Shown piece by piece: positions 10,902 to 23,222 of a stretch of DNA of 64,000 bases. Each line of letters opens with the position of its first letter. Positions within the stretch are counted from its first letter, which is position 1. The notes under the pieces are model-generated. The model was given only the letters and a program-made list of their open reading frames with translations, did not search any database and was not told where the DNA came from. The DNA comes from Costus lasius (Eukaryota; Streptophyta; Magnoliopsida; Zingiberales; Costaceae): the NCBI GenBank assembly GCA_027563935.2, contig JANVAS020000231.1:14960001-15024000 (forward strand). Direction: 5' to 3'. Made by a program: the position numbers and the translations under genes.

Positions 10902-12441
10902 GGTTCCATTTCTTGCATGGCATTTAGGGTAGTTTGCTTTTCAATAAAACATGCATCATGTAGACATTTATGGCAAGTCCACTTATAGTAGGTAGTGCAT
11001 TGTAATTCATGAACTTATGTATTCTTGCATCATAAGTAGTGCATATAGGCATTAGGATCATTTTGGCAGGTCAACCAGGAAAGGAGCAGTTCAAGTTCCA
11101 GCTCAAGGTCACTCAAGCTCCACTCATCAAGTTCAGCTCCAGAAAAAGAAAGAAGACTTCAAAGTCCAAGTTCACTTCAAGCCATGACATGACTCACTTG
11201 CCATCCTTGTTGGGCGCATATTCAAGAGATCAAATCAGCCACCTCATCAAGACATGCGCCAACCTCTACTCCAATCAAGAAATGCATTCAATTCCCTCAT
11301 CCATCAAGATCCACAATCAAAGGGAATATCCATCAAGATCCACAATCAAAGGAGAGCAATTATGAAGGCATTTATGTTGAGTTGCCATCTCTTGTTGCCG
11401 CTCAAGCTCTCATGGAAAGGATTCGAAATTTGAAATCCTTATCCATGCGCCAACAAGCATTATGAAGACCCTCTCATCGCCCATTTAATGAAATGCCAAG
11501 AGAAGATCATCCATAGAAGGAAGCTCTTAAAGAGGATTTGCGCCCACCTCCTCATGAGGATTTTGAATTTCGAATTCCAACCATTTTTGTAGAAGGCGCA
11601 AGGAAGATAATTACTATCCTGCCCTAGCTTCAGCTCACCTATAAAAGCATGTCCATCCCCTTGTATTTTCGATTACCTCTTGATGAAATATATTGTCTAT
11701 TAGTTGCCTAGGTTAAATACTTGTGTTAGTGATTGAAGTTCTTTAGCCGAGTTCTCCTCTTCCTCCTAGCTTTTCCACCGAGGCTCTAAGAAGTTCTTCC
11801 CTTGCTTGTGTGCGCCATCTCAAGAAGGACTTCCCTCACTTTCGGTTTGGAGCAAGAAGAAGATCCCCACTTGGCCTCAAGGAGCTTCCACCCCAATCGG
11901 CTAAGTTTCTTCCTCAATCTTTGCTTTAGATTTTAGAACTCTTCTCTACACTAAACCTTGTTTATTTACTTTGTAGCTTGCGCTTGGAGTGGGTAAAGAA
12001 GGGGCGCCTTCCCCTTCCTTCTCTTTCTCCCCCTCCTTCTCTTTAGTTGTTAGGATTAGCAAGGGAACTTGTGAGGCTTAACCTCACCCCTTGATCTGTT
12101 TTTGTATTAAAATCCGTGACCTGTACGGATCATCTGTGTTTGCTTGTAAGCTCCACCCTACACCTTCCATCAGAGTTGGACCGGTGAAGATCGGGAAGCA
12201 CAGCCCTTCAATTCTCAAGGGCTGCACTGTAAGCTTATCTTCCAGCATTTACAGCTTTCTAGTGTAGTTTTGAATTCCTGTCTTTAGTGTAACTCGGGTT
12301 TTTCCTATATTTAAAATACAAAAAAATTAGTTTCTTAATCTCGTTAGTATAATTGCGGTTTTCTCTTATTATTAAACTAGCTATAAAATCAGTTTTCAAA
12401 ACTCGTTGTTTGAATGCTTTAGAACCCCCCGTCCTACATCA
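10826..12441 (+). repeat. G2 3' LTR
   Basis: 1616 bp, essentially identical to 4454-6069. The gag-pol stop codon lies 76 bp inside it. Confidence 0.95.
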
Positions 12442-12446
12442 GTATA
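12442..12446. repeat. Right target-site duplication of G2 (GTATA)
   Basis: Repeats 4449-4453. G1 LTR sequence resumes immediately after (GCTCTAGAACCC). Confidence 0.93.
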
Positions 12447-13185
12447 GCTCTAGAACCCTGGTTACTCTTTTGTGACAATGATGTCTTAGCAGTTTACACC
12501 TGATTGTTTTATATGAGTTCTGTCCTTTAATTTTGTTATATGTTGACATGATATTCTGTTAAATGTTTTTAAAATAATCTGCATGTATTTTTGAGTGTAT
12601 GTTATGGATGGTCGTTTGAGACTATCCACTCACTGGGCTGTGTAGCTCACTCCCTCACTATTTTCAGGTGTAGAGCAGGGGCACATTTCTTGAGTTAGCG
12701 TTGATAGGGATATTATGCTGGTTAATGTATAAGACTTTTGTGCTTAATTAACTGGGGGCCGGTTGTGGCCGAATTATGTGAACTTGTGTTGCCGGTTGTG
12801 GCAGTTTTAAGTTTTGAAGTTTTGATTTTTGTGTCACCGCGGGCTTTGGCCTGGTTTCGGTGTTTGGTATTATTCATGTTAGTTTCATGAGTTTATAGAA
12901 TCGACATTGTGACTTTGGTTTCCAATTTGAGTCGATTGGTATTTTTGCAAACGGATTTGATATAAATGTGAACTTGCATATGTCTAGTGCAAGTATTGCG
13001 TGGTGGCAGGTACATTTCTGAAATTGTGTTTTCGCTGAGGTTCTATGTATGGATTCTCAAAAATTTTCAGATCGTGTTTTCTTGAACTTGGTTTTACCTA
13101 GCATGTGAATCGATCTTGTATGATAACATCCTGTTTCTCTATGACTTGTGTTGCTTGTTTGGGGTTAAGATAACGGGATGTGATA
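12447..13185 (+). repeat. G1 5' LTR, segment 2
   Basis: Matches 19889-20627. It ends TGTGATA where the 3' LTR ends TGTGACA, so the terminal CA has become TA in this copy. Confidence 0.92.
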
Positions 13186-13188
13186 GAA

Positions 13189-13200
13189 TGGTATCAGAGC
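13189..13200 (+). other. Primer binding site of G1 (initiator tRNA-Met)
   Basis: TGGTATCAGAGC, 3 nt after the 5' LTR end. Confidence 0.92.
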
Positions 13201-13311
13201 AGTTGGTTAGCTAAAACTTAGTTCGGGGGAAAACATGTTTGTGTATTGCTAGACATCTGATAGGCTTATGTTTGTTTCCTTATTATGGTATGTGTGTGTG
13301 TAGGAATTAAG

Positions 13312-14961
13312 ATGGTGCGATCCAGAGGAAATGCTAGTAGTGAAGGCGAGCAGACCTCGGATCTCACGAGAGCCATTGCGACTCTGACAGGCATGGTACA
13401 ACAACAGGGTGCCATGATAGAGAGGCAAGCTCAGATGTTGCAGCGGCAACAGACTCAGCATCAAGAAGCGCAACAGCAGCTCTTGCAGCAATTGACTCAA
13501 GAGAGATCCCAGACTACTACGCGAGGAGTGGGGACTGACTCTCAGGAGGACGCTCACAGGCGCTATGCCTCACTTGTGAGTGAATTCCAGAAACTGGGTC
13601 CTAGCTCTTTTTATGGGGGCTCAGAATCAAGTACTGCAGAGAACTGGCAGTTGGTCTTGGAAAAGATTTTTCAAGTCATGCGTTGCTCAGATGAGGACAA
13701 GCTGTGTCTGGCCACCTATATGATGCGTGGTGACGCAGATGAGTGGTGGAAGGGCGTGGTGAGGCTTGCTGAAGAAAGACATGAAACAGTAAATTGGACC
13801 TATTTCTTGTCTCAATTTAATGAGAAGTACTTCCCCGATAGCTTGGTGGAGGACCGAGAGGTGGAATTTATTCACCTGAAGCAGGGGGATATGACTGTGG
13901 ACCAGTATGAGTTGCAGTTCACTAAGTTGGGAAAGTATGCCCCTCACCTGATAAACACTGAAAAGAGGAGGGCTACCAAGTTTCTCAAAGGTCTCAGATG
14001 GGATATTCGAGAGCAGGTGGGTGCTCAGCACTTGGAGACTTATGTTGAGACTGTTGGGCGAGCACGCACCATCGAGAGGTACATATCTGAGAGGACCGTG
14101 ACTGTGATTCCTGCAGCTGAGGCGGCAGCTCCTCAGCATGGTGATGGCAGCAAGGGTAAAAGGTACCCTAAGCATAAGGACTACAAGAAGAGCAGGTATA
14201 AGCCTTACTCTCACAAGGCACCGCAGCAGTCCAGGGATGCTAGGGATGTAAAGAACAGTATCACAGAGGATCGGAATTGTCATTATTGTGGGCTTAAGGG
14301 ACATCTAATGAAAGACTATTATAAGAAGAATGGTGTTTGCTTCAGGTGTAAGAAACCTGGGCACATGGTCAAGGACTGCAAAGAGCCTGAGATGCAGCAT
14401 AGAGGCACAGATAAGCCTACAGTCCAGACCCGAGTTTATGCCGTGGCTGAAAAGGATACACGGGCTTCCCGATCCGTCGTGGAAGGTACTTTATTTGTAT
14501 TCGATCAGTTAGCTCGCATCTTATTTGACCCTGGTGCAAATTTATCTTTTGTATCTGTTAGATTTGCTGCATGTTTACCTGTAATATCTAAGGTGCTAGA
14601 TTATGTTGTGTCTGTAAGTACTCCCTTAGGAAAATCATTATCTATAGATACTGTTTGTGCTGATTGTGTAGTGCATGTAGAGGGTTATGAGTTTCTGGTA
14701 GATCTAATCCTGTTGGATATGCAAGATTATGATGTCATCCTAGGTATGGATTGGTTATCCTCACATCATGCCACTGTGGATTGCTTTGAGAAAGTAATCA
14801 CCTTGAATCTGCTAGATGGGAATCGGCTTTTTGTGAGAGGTCTAGTGTCAGACCAAGGACCGCATGTGATATCTTTCCTGCAGGCCAGGAAGTTACTTGC
14901 TAGTGGGTGCAGGGTTATCTTGCGCATGTTAAGGTGCAGGATGATTCTACTCCTGATTTGA
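13312..14961 (+). CDS. G1 gag-protease frame (frameshifted end)
   Basis: Start taken at the ATG of MVRSRGN, the usual chromovirus Gag start; an in-frame ATG 27 bp upstream only adds a GT-repeat-encoded tail. From that start: a Gln-rich probable coiled coil near residues 25-75, a retrotransposon Gag domain near 90-230, then two zinc knuckles. The first has Cys323, Cys326 and His331 but Tyr336 in place of the last Cys; the second (Cys343, Cys346, His351, Cys356) is complete. The protease motif is Asp406-Pro-Gly-Ala where Ser or Thr normally follows Asp. The frame is lost near 14908 by an apparent 1-base deletion and stops at 14961. Pol continues in another frame. Probably a non-functional polyprotein despite the young LTRs. 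Confidence 0.9.
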   Translation: MVRSRGNASSEGEQTSDLTRAIATLTGMVQQQGAMIERQAQMLQRQQTQHQEAQQQLLQQLTQERSQTTTRGVGTDSQEDAHRRYASLVSEFQKLGPSSFYGGSESSTAENWQLVLEKIFQVMRCSDEDKLCLATYMMRGDADEWWKGVVRLAEERHETVNWTYFLSQFNEKYFPDSLVEDREVEFIHLKQGDMTVDQYELQFTKLGKYAPHLINTEKRRATKFLKGLRWDIREQVGAQHLETYVETVGRARTIERYISERTVTVIPAAEAAAPQHGDGSKGKRYPKHKDYKKSRYKPYSHKAPQQSRDARDVKNSITEDRNCHYCGLKGHLMKDYYKKNGVCFRCKKPGHMVKDCKEPEMQHRGTDKPTVQTRVYAVAEKDTRASRSVVEGTLFVFDQLARILFDPGANLSFVSVRFAACLPVISKVLDYVVSVSTPLGKSLSIDTVCADCVVHVEGYEFLVDLILLDMQDYDVILGMDWLSSHHATVDCFEKVITLNLLDGNRLFVRGLVSDQGPHVISFLQARKLLASGCRVILRMLRCRMILLLI

Positions 14962-17882
14962 CTCAGATGGCGGTGGTGAAAGAGTTTCCTGATGTGTTCT
15001 CTGAGGAATTTTCAGGCTTGCCACCAATACGAGAGGTAGAGTTTGGCATTGAGTTGGTGCCAGGTACTGCACCTATCTCCAGAGCTCCTTACCGCATGGC
15101 TACTTCAGAGTTGGCCGAGCTTAAGAAGCAACTGGAGGAATTGCTGGAAAAAGGTTACATCCGGCCTAGTGCTTCTCCCTGGGGAGCACCAGTGCTATTC
15201 GTAAAGAAGAAGGATGGAACCCTGAGGATGTGTATAGACTACAGGCAACTGAACCAAGTGACTATCAAGAATAAGTATCCTCTTCCCAGAATTGATGATC
15301 TGTTTGATCAATTACAGGGAGCTACAGTGTTCTCTAAGATCGATCTGAGATCAGGGTATTACCAGCTTAGGGTCAAGGATGAGGATATATTTAAGACTGC
15401 TTTCAGGACCAGGTATGGGCATTTCAAATTTCTAGTTATGCCTTTTGGACTGACGAATGCACTTGCTGTCTTCATGGATTTGATGAACAGGGTATTTCAT
15501 GAATTACTTGATTCATGTGTGGTAGTCTTCATAGATGATATCTTGGTGTACTCTCGGACTACTTCGGATCATGTCAGTGACTTGCGCAGAGTGCTGGAGA
15601 TCCTGAGGAAGAACCGATTATATGCCAAGGCTAGTAAGTGTGAGTTTTGGCTAGAAAAGATCAGCTTCCTTGGGCATGTGATTTCTGGTCAGGGTGTGTC
15701 TGTGGATCCGGTTAAAGTGCAAGCCATCCTCAATTGGGGAAGACCGACTAGTGCTACTGAGATCAGAAGTTTCCTGGGTTTAGCAGGTTACTACCGGAGG
15801 TTTGTTGAGGGATTCTCCAAGCTGGCGGGTCCTTTAACTAAATTGACCAGAAAGGAGGCCAAGTTTAATTGGGATGACAAGTGTGAAGAGAGCTTTCAGG
15901 AACTGAAGAGGAGGTTGACTAGTACACCGATCCTCGTTATTCCCAGTGATGGGGAAAGGTTTACTGTCTATACGGATGCTTCGGGCAAAGGGTTGGGTTG
16001 TGTCTTGATGCAGAAGGGTTCTGTGGTAGCCTATGCTTCGAGACAACTGAAGGAGTATGAGTTGAACTACCCTACTCATGACTTAGAGTTGGCGGCCGTA
16101 GTCTTTGCTCTGAAGATATGGCGTCACTATTTGTTGGGTCAAGAGTTTGATCTGTTCACTGATCACCAGAGTCTCAAGTACATCTTCACTCAGAAGGAGT
16201 TGAACATGAGACAGAGAAGATGGATGGAGTTGATCAAAGACTATGACTTCGCTATTCAGTATCAGGCTGGAAAGGCTAATGTAGTGGCTGATGCACTGAG
16301 CAGGCATCCAGTTACTTCAGTAGCGGCACTGCGGGTCAGTGAGTGGCAGTTACTACAGGAGTTCAGCGATCTCAGGATCAGTGTTTCTCCTAGAGTTCAG
16401 TCGGGTTATGTGGCTTTCCTCAGAGTACAGTCTGCTTTGTTGCAGAAAATCAGAGATCAGCAGTCAGTGGATCCGAAATTAGTCCAGATCAGGGATAGTT
16501 TGGTTGCGGGTACAGTTCGGTATTTTAGCTTGTCTGATGATGGTGTTCTTCGGTTTCGTGCAAGGGTGGGTGTCCCTGAGGAACCAAGCTTAAGGAAAGA
16601 AATATTGGAGGATAGCCATAATTCCAAATATTCTCTACATCCTGGCGTGACTAAGATGTATCAGGACCTCAAGAAAAGCTTTTGGTGGCCGGGTATGAAG
16701 AAAGAGGTAATTGATTTTGTCTCTAGGTGTTTAACCTGTCAGACGGTAAAGGCTGAACACCAGAAGCCTGGTGGTTTGTTGCAGCCCCTTCCTATTCCTG
16801 AGTGGAAGTGGGAATGCATCAGTATGGACTTTGTGTGTGGTTTGCCCAGAACCAGATTGGGTCATGATGCCATTTGGGTGATTGTTGATAGACTCACAAA
16901 ATCAGCCCACTTTCTCCCGATCAAGATGACTTATCCTTTAGAGAGACTGGCTAGATTGTATATTGACGAGATAGTCAGACTGCATGGAGTGCCTGTTGAT
17001 ATTGTGTCTGATAGGGACTCTCGGCTTCTGTCCAGGTTTTGGAAGAGCTTACAGGAGGGTTTGGGTACTAAGTTGAGTTTTAGTACAGCATACCATCCTC
17101 AGTCTGATGGCCAGACGGAGCGTACTATACAGACTCTAGAAGACCTGTTGAGAGCTTATGTGGTTGATTGGAGTTCTGAGTGGAACCGGGATCTATCTTT
17201 GATAGAGTTCACTTATAATAATAGCTTCCACTCCAGTATTCAGATGGCTCCATATGAGGCTTTGTATGGAAGAAGGTGTAGGACTCCCTTGTGTTGGGAG
17301 GAGACTGGTGATAGATTGATTTTGAGATCTGATGCAGTACAGGAAACTACTGATAAGGTCAGAGAGATTCAGGATAAACTGAAGATTGCTCGGGACAGGC
17401 AGAAGAGTTATGCTGATGACCGTCGTTGTTCCCTGGAGTTTATGGTAGGGGATCATGTTTTCTTAAAGGTGTCACCTACTAAGGGTGTTATGAGGTTTGG
17501 CAAAAAGGGCAAGCTGAGCCCTAGGTTTGTAGGCCCTTTTGACATTATTGAGAGAGTTGGTCCAGTGGCTTACAGGTTAGCTTTACCTCCTGCTATGGAT
17601 CATGTGCATAATGTGTTCCATGTTTCTGCTTTGAGGAAATATCATCCTGATCCATCTCATGTATTGGAGTTGGAACCTCTTCAGATTCAGAGTGATTTGA
17701 CTTTTGAGGAAAGACCTCTCCGGATTGTGGATAGAAAGGATAAAGTTCTGAGGAACAAGTCTATACCTTTAGTAAAGGTTATCTGGGGAAACCAGTCAGT
17801 CGAAGAAGCTACTTGGGAGACAGAGTCAGATATGAGAAGAGAGTTCCCTCAGCTGTTCGATGATTTGGCTGGTGAGCTTTAG
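14907..17882 (+). CDS. G1 pol frame: RT, RNase H, integrase, chromodomain (Tekay-like)
   Basis: A 991-residue open frame, the continuation of gag-protease after the frameshift, so the first Met is not a natural start. RT begins near residue 60 with FIDDILVYS at 208-216; one conserved RT position reads NALAVF where relatives have a Pro. RNase H starts near 350 (TDASGKGLG, about 355). Integrase: zinc region from His571 to Cys607/Cys610, triad Asp641, Asp702 and Glu738 with 35 residues between the last two. The C-terminus (about 925-970) is a chromodomain, which in this family guides integration to particular chromatin. The frame ends 17 bp before the PPT. Domains look intact, but expression needs the broken upstream frame. 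Confidence 0.92.
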   Translation: MQGYLAHVKVQDDSTPDLTQMAVVKEFPDVFSEEFSGLPPIREVEFGIELVPGTAPISRAPYRMATSELAELKKQLEELLEKGYIRPSASPWGAPVLFVKKKDGTLRMCIDYRQLNQVTIKNKYPLPRIDDLFDQLQGATVFSKIDLRSGYYQLRVKDEDIFKTAFRTRYGHFKFLVMPFGLTNALAVFMDLMNRVFHELLDSCVVVFIDDILVYSRTTSDHVSDLRRVLEILRKNRLYAKASKCEFWLEKISFLGHVISGQGVSVDPVKVQAILNWGRPTSATEIRSFLGLAGYYRRFVEGFSKLAGPLTKLTRKEAKFNWDDKCEESFQELKRRLTSTPILVIPSDGERFTVYTDASGKGLGCVLMQKGSVVAYASRQLKEYELNYPTHDLELAAVVFALKIWRHYLLGQEFDLFTDHQSLKYIFTQKELNMRQRRWMELIKDYDFAIQYQAGKANVVADALSRHPVTSVAALRVSEWQLLQEFSDLRISVSPRVQSGYVAFLRVQSALLQKIRDQQSVDPKLVQIRDSLVAGTVRYFSLSDDGVLRFRARVGVPEEPSLRKEILEDSHNSKYSLHPGVTKMYQDLKKSFWWPGMKKEVIDFVSRCLTCQTVKAEHQKPGGLLQPLPIPEWKWECISMDFVCGLPRTRLGHDAIWVIVDRLTKSAHFLPIKMTYPLERLARLYIDEIVRLHGVPVDIVSDRDSRLLSRFWKSLQEGLGTKLSFSTAYHPQSDGQTERTIQTLEDLLRAYVVDWSSEWNRDLSLIEFTYNNSFHSSIQMAPYEALYGRRCRTPLCWEETGDRLILRSDAVQETTDKVREIQDKLKIARDRQKSYADDRRCSLEFMVGDHVFLKVSPTKGVMRFGKKGKLSPRFVGPFDIIERVGPVAYRLALPPAMDHVHNVFHVSALRKYHPDPSHVLELEPLQIQSDLTFEERPLRIVDRKDKVLRNKSIPLVKVIWGNQSVEEATWETESDMRREFPQLFDDLAGEL

Positions 17883-17898
17883 AGGACTAAAGCTTTTT

Positions 17899-17911
17899 AA
17901 GGGGGGAGGAA
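17899..17911 (+). other. Polypurine tract of G1
   Basis: AAGGGGGGAGGAA, purines only, directly before the 3' LTR. Confidence 0.9.
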
Positions 17912-18030
17912 TGTAAGATCCGGAAATTTATTAACAGGTAAGAAAAAACTAAAATTTCGTTTATAGCATGTTTGTGGAAGTTTTTCATTGAGAAAGTGTC
18001 TTGTTTGGTGTATTTTCCTGCAATGTAAAA

Positions 18031-18105
18031 ATATGTGTCGTGGAGAGGATTCGAACCTAAGACTTAAGGCATAGGATGTGTGCTGCACGCCACTAGGCTA
18101 GGGGT
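18031..18105 (-). other. tRNA-like sequence with Pol III A and B boxes (3' LTR copy)
   Basis: A box at 18100-18090 and B box at 18057-18047 on the minus strand, identical to the 5' LTR copy; one difference, C to T, lies just outside the B box. Confidence 0.6.
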
Positions 18106-19231
18106 GTATTCTTGTTAGAAAAGGGTAAGAGCCCTTGATAAGGGTAAAATGGAGATTAACTTATACTAAAGGGTTATTGGATCTTTCACTTATGGTTGCT
18201 ATTGGTTTGGATTCGTTGGAGGCTTGAAAAAAATGAAAATTTTAGGGGAAATCGTGTTCACCCTCGTTTTTTCTCTTTGCTCACGATTTTCTTCCCTTGG
18301 TGAAGTGGCGGCTTGCTTCTTCTCTTCTCCTCTTCTTGTGGCCGGCGGCAAGAGGTGGTGGAGGCGACTTTCCGGCGGCTTTTGGGTGGTTCCGGCGACG
18401 TGTGTGGCGTGAGTGGCGTGAGGGTGTTGGCTTGGAAGAACCGAAAACAAGGTGAGTGGATTTTCTCTTCACCTAGTTCACGCATATGGAAGGTTTTGCA
18501 TGATTTAGAGAGGATTAATGTCTAGAAAGATGACATGAACACATGCTTGCAAAATTGTATACGTTTCTTGCTTTTTCCCTAAATTTCGAAACCCTAGCTT
18601 GCATGACAATTAGGGCTTTTCGTTTTTAAGACTCCTAATCATAAATTAGGCCTTGATTAAACATGTATGTAGCATTAGAATTTCAATTGCATGAAGATTA
18701 GGGCTTGGATGAGAATTTCGACCCTTCTTCATGAAGTTACGTCCAAATGCATGGGTAAAAATTGGGGAAAACTTGATATTCATGAAATTAGGTATATGAG
18801 GATTCTACTGTATTTTTTTGGGAATTTTTAGAAATAAAAGTTTCTGTTGACTGAAATTGACCTAGGGGTAATTCGGTAAATTTCCTAGTTAAAATTGGGG
18901 AAAACTTGAAATTACGAATCTAGGGATCATGAGGGGCGTAATGAATATTTTTATGAAATTTTTGGATAACTTTTCGTGTATGACTTAAACTTTGAACTAG
19001 GGGTATTTCCGTCTTTTGTTATCAGAACTAGTAGAAAACTATGAATATGTGATATTCTGCATTTATGTTAATTGTGAACGAAATTTAGTGAATTTTCTGT
19101 ATTATTATGTATTTTTAATTGAATGGTGTATGCAGAAAGTAATGACATGAAATATTGATTGATAACTTTGGGTGATAACTTAGCATGATTATACTGAACT
19201 GATCAGCATGAAATCTAAGGACTCTATAAAA

Positions 19232-19336
19232 TATTATGTGATTTTTGAATATTATGTGATTATGTGATTTTTGAATATTATGTGGTTATGTGATTTTCGA
19301 ATATTATGTGGTTATGTGATTTTCGAATAATATGTG
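19232..19336. repeat. 26-bp AT-rich tandem repeat in G1 3' LTR
   Basis: Same array as at 3797-3901, with units starting at 19247, 19273 and 19299. Confidence 0.9.
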
Positions 19337-20627
19337 TTGTGGTCATGGAATGGTTAGGACTAAGGCTAAGTGTAACTGTGTACTCAAGGGGATAGTCTAT
19401 ATGTGATATGTTAAGGGTTGGAGATTTCAGCCCTGTATTGTGATATGTGAGGGGGTTGTTGTTCAGCCTGCCTGATGTGATTATTGTGATAAAAATGACT
19501 ATCCTAGAGTTTAGTTGACACTTAGGAGTCCACTTTTGTGAAATAAGATATAAGATGTGTCTGGTGTTGTCCAGTTAAGGAACCCTTTGGGAGAACGAGT
19601 GATATAAGACGCAAAGTGCCATGTCTTGGTCGGACAGGGGCCACCTCTTGATGTCATCACTCTTAGACGCTTAGATTTTTGTGATTATGGGGTGGTGTAG
19701 ATCAAGGTATCACATCTTGACCAGGTGGTGATTACCTCTTGAGTCTACACACTGTCCATGTATATATGTTGCATGTGATTTGCAGGCTTCTCCCAGTGCT
19801 TAGGCCAAAGCCGGGTTGGACCATAATGGTCACTATTGATTATGCTGGACAACTAGGTCAATTAAGTCATTAGTTGGTTTAGAGTATAGCTCTAGAACCC
19901 TGGTTACTCTTTGGTGACAATGATGTCTTAGCAGTTTACACCTGATTGTTTTATATGAGTTCTGTCCTTTAATTTTGTTATATGTTGACATGATATTCTG
20001 TTAAATGTTTTTAAAATAATCTGCATGTATTTTTGAGTGTATGTTATGGATGGTCGTTTGAGACTATCCACTCACTGGGCTGTGTAGCTCACTCCCTCAC
20101 TATTTTCAGGTGTAGAGTAGGGGCACATTTCTTGAGTTAGCGTTGATAGGGATATTATGCTGGTTAATGTATAAGACTTTTGTGCTTAATTAACTGGGGG
20201 CCGGTTGTGGCCGAATTATGTGAACTTGTGTTGCCGGTTGTGGCAGTTTTAAGTTTTGAAGTTTTGATTTTTGTGTCACCGCGGGCTTTGGCCTGGTTTC
20301 GGTGTTTGGTATTATTCATGTTAGTTTCATGAGTTTATAGAATCGACATTGTGACTTTGGTTTCCAATTTGAGTCGATTGGTATTTTTGCAAACGGATTT
20401 GATATAAATGTGAACTTGCATATGTCTAGTGCAAGTATTGCGTGGTGGCAGGTACATTTCTGAAATTGTGTTTTCGCTGAGGTTCTATGTATGGATTCTC
20501 GAAAATTTTCAGATCGTGTTTTCTTGAACTTGGTTTTACCTAGCATGTGAATCGATCTTGTATGATAACATCCTGTTTCTCTATGACTTGTGTTGCTTGT
20601 TTGGGGTTAAGATAACGGGATGTGACA

Positions 20628-20632
20628 GGTTA
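20628..20632. repeat. Right target-site duplication of G1 (GGTTA)
   Basis: Copy of 2472-2476. A1 LTR sequence resumes after it. Confidence 0.9.
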
Positions 20633-21524
20633 GGTGCGGGGCACAGTAACACAGACATACAGGTGCATTGGATGCACTGGAGTGATCCACCGTGAGGATT
20701 GACTTGTCTAGTCAACAAGTCAATCTCACATGCAAGAGGTTTGCATTGATCCTTAGACTTGAGGTATTCATGTCTAGATTTGATGATGGATATGCTTTGA
20801 TGCAGTCTTACATCTTTCCATAATTGGGAGACCAAAACGATTGTCATTGGGTATGTCATAAGTCATGTAGAGACATGGATGACCAATAGTAGGATTTGCC
20901 CTTCCTTCAGAGGAAGCACGATATCCACTCTGGGGCGCCCCACCTCATTAGTGCATGATAGGAATGTGTGGCCACACGAATTGAGTCATGACCAATAGAT
21001 TGGATTAATAAACTTAAGACTACTCCAATGGCGGGATATCAGTTCAGGCAAAGGGATATATATAATGCATGGGAATCCTTGTTGCTTGTTAGGGAGTTGT
21101 TGCCATATGACTTAAGTCCTATGACATGGGTAGTAGTGATGTGTTGCTAGATACACCTCACTACTTATGATGTTTACATCATTGCCATTGTCATATGGAT
21201 CATACGGGGTCACACGCAATAGACTCTTGATGTTGCTATAATCAGAAGCCTTAGGATCAAGTTTTTGGATAACTTGGATCCATTTGGAAGATTTTATCAG
21301 CGCCAATGGGCCTGATGAGTTGGAAGAAAGTTATTGGAGCCAAACTTTATTTTTGGCGGGTTGACCCGAAATTGACCTAGACTGGTCACATTTGGATTAG
21401 GGTTGGATTGGATTGGATCCAATAGCTTAATCAACCCATGCCATAAAGTTTGGGCTTGCTCATTATACAATGAGGCCCGATAACCAATTGTCATGAAGAG
21501 GTATAAGCAAATAAGGGTATAATG
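20633..21524 (+). repeat. A1 3' LTR, segment 2 of 3
   Basis: Follows the middle of the A2 LTR (about 47770-48670): signs are TTGATCCTTAGACTTGAGGT, GGATTTGCCCTTCC, TCAGCGCCAATGGGCCTGATGAG and TTGGATCCAATAGCTT. It has no coding content and is broken at 21524 by B1. Confidence 0.85.
21520..21524. repeat. Left target-site duplication of B1 (TAATG)
   Basis: TAATG recurs at 39838-39842. The A2 LTR has the unbroken site (GGTATAATGGGGATGAATT near 48659). Confidence 0.92.
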
Positions 21525-23202
21525 TGAAAGGGGGCGAAACCCTAAACGCATGCACTTCTAAAATTTTGCATGGGCGGAAATAAGGATTTCGACATGATCG
21601 CATGTGGCATGAACATATGATTAACTTAAAGCCTTCATAGATCAACACAAAGATCTTACCATAGCCATTGTTTGAATGGCGACTTGGAAGCAAGAGGGCG
21701 ATGTGGCTCTCCTCCAAAGTGAACGCACACAAGATGGTGATGGCTTCCTTCTTGGCGTTCCTTGTGCTAGCAAAGCTCTCCAAGGTGTCCTAGCCGTGTG
21801 AGGAGAATGAGATGCTCTCTTGGCGTTTTCGAACCTCCTCCTTGGCGTGAAGTCTCTCTGCCAAAATGAGAGGAGTCTCGAGAATAGAAGATGGGCGACG
21901 AGAGAGGCGTTCCTCTCGAACGTGGAGGTGTGCTTCTATTTTGGAAAAAATTCAACTTCCAAAAATAGCAAGCCCTCAACGCATGATGCGTTCACTCCAA
22001 GTGAACCGATCGCATCTTCTTCTCCCTTTGAACCATGCGTTCATATAATGAACCGGTTCTATAGAATTTGGTTGAAAGACCAAATCAAACCAAGCCTTGG
22101 TCTAGATCTTATTAAACCGAAAGGCTCAAGATCTAACCACACATCTCTTGATGCTCTTGATCTCATCGATCTAGCATCAATTCTCTCGATCGAAGCTTAC
22201 CGATCTCAAGCCCTAATCAATCAAACATGATCAGACCAGATCTCACTTACAATCAGAGTTTAAACTCCTTTAAACTGAACCAAAACAATTCAGTCCACAC
22301 GATCTGACATAAGTAAGCCATATCATCAAATTGTGCGACCCTAAGGGTTTCCTTTAAATGTCGGTAACGACAACTTACGTTATCACAAACAGAGAGGGGT
22401 ATCTAGCAACACATCACTGTCTCCCGATATAAAGGAAAGAGTCTTCCAAGACTACACCCAAACCACAGCACAAGTGTGAATCCAATTCACTTGACATATG
22501 TGTTTCCTTTGCCACTGGATGTTCTCGTTGGACAAGCGTGTCAAGCCTGTAACTCCAACATGATGAGAGTGGTTAGATCAGATGAACATAGTCATCTGGG
22601 TATGGCCATACACTTTCTCAACCATCTCATACAGGGGGCCCCTTTAGAACATCACACTCCAAACAAGGAGAAGGCAATCCTATATCTATCACTAGTGTCC
22701 TAACATGACTCATGCTCATTATCCAAGATAATCTATAACCATTATATTTCAAATGATATTGAACTACCTCAAGACAATGCCAATCATCATTTAGAAACAC
22801 AAGTGATCTCAAGTCAAAGGAAATATGCCACTTGTTTGCATATAAGGATTATTCACATTGTGACAAACAATTGAATATCCTAAGTAGGATCTGTCCAGTA
22901 CATCCAATGTACCTATGAGTCTACATCTTATTCCAAGCTCGAAGCATCCTATAAGATTAGAACACATATTAGTCTCAATCATATCAAGGTTGTCTCATGT
23001 TCACCAAGATATTTCGACTAAGGACAATACTGCATGTCAGCCAAGCTGAACACCATTGAGATATTATTCAGAAGTATACATATAGCAGCAGATAATGCAA
23101 CAACCTGAATAACAACCATTGCCTTTATAAACATAGAGTTTATACATGATACTGATAATAACCCAAGGCCTCAAACATTAGCCTTAAGGGCATACCCCAA
23201 CA
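21525..23202 (-). repeat. B1 3' LTR
   Basis: 1678 bp. On the element strand it runs TGTTGGGGTATGCCC...CTTTCA. The shared B-LTR palindrome is at 22369-22384. Confidence 0.93.
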
Positions 23203-23213
23203 ATCTCCCACTT
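23203..23213 (-). other. Polypurine tract of B1
   Basis: AAGTGGGAGAT on the minus strand, touching the 3' LTR. Confidence 0.88.
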
Positions 23214-23222
23214 GCACTTAAT

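Larger units (their letters stand above)
4454..12441 (+). mobile_element. G2: CRM-like Ty3/Gypsy chromovirus, complete and young
   Basis: 7988 bp with two 1616-bp LTRs that I can distinguish at only one base (T near 5379, C near 11751), a PBS, a single open gag-pol of 1569 codons, a short purine tract and a perfect GTATA duplication. RT and RNase H carry the SFHGLATFYRRF and DCDASGVGIG signatures of the CRM/Galadriel branch. The reading frame runs into the 3' LTR, a feature reported for CRM group A. It lies inside the 5' LTR of G1. Everything needed for self-mobilisation appears present. Confidence 0.95.
2477..20627 (+). mobile_element. G1: Ty3/Gypsy chromovirus, Tekay/Del-like, carrying G2
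   Basis: Two 2716-bp LTRs (the 5' one split by G2), an initiator-Met PBS at 13189, gag-protease and pol frames, a PPT at 17899 and a perfect 5-bp duplication GGTTA. Without G2 the element is about 10.2 kb. The long LTRs, [12 protein letters not shown] RNase H and C-terminal chromodomain (LVKV.W...EEATWE) fit the Tekay/Del group of plant chromoviruses. The two LTRs differ at about ten positions by eye, so insertion is fairly recent, yet the coding region carries a frameshift and changed key residues. Confidence 0.93.
17912..20627 (+). repeat. G1 3' LTR
   Basis: 2716 bp, TGTAAGATCC...TGTGACA, uninterrupted. It contains the tRNA-like segment (18031-18105) and the 26-bp array (19232-19336). About ten substitutions separate it from the 5' LTR. 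Confidence 0.95.

Noticed and set aside
13285..13311. An upstream ATG as the G1 gag start
   Set aside because: The extra residues come from a GT-repeat stretch; the MVRSRGN start 27 bp later fits chromovirus Gag proteins.
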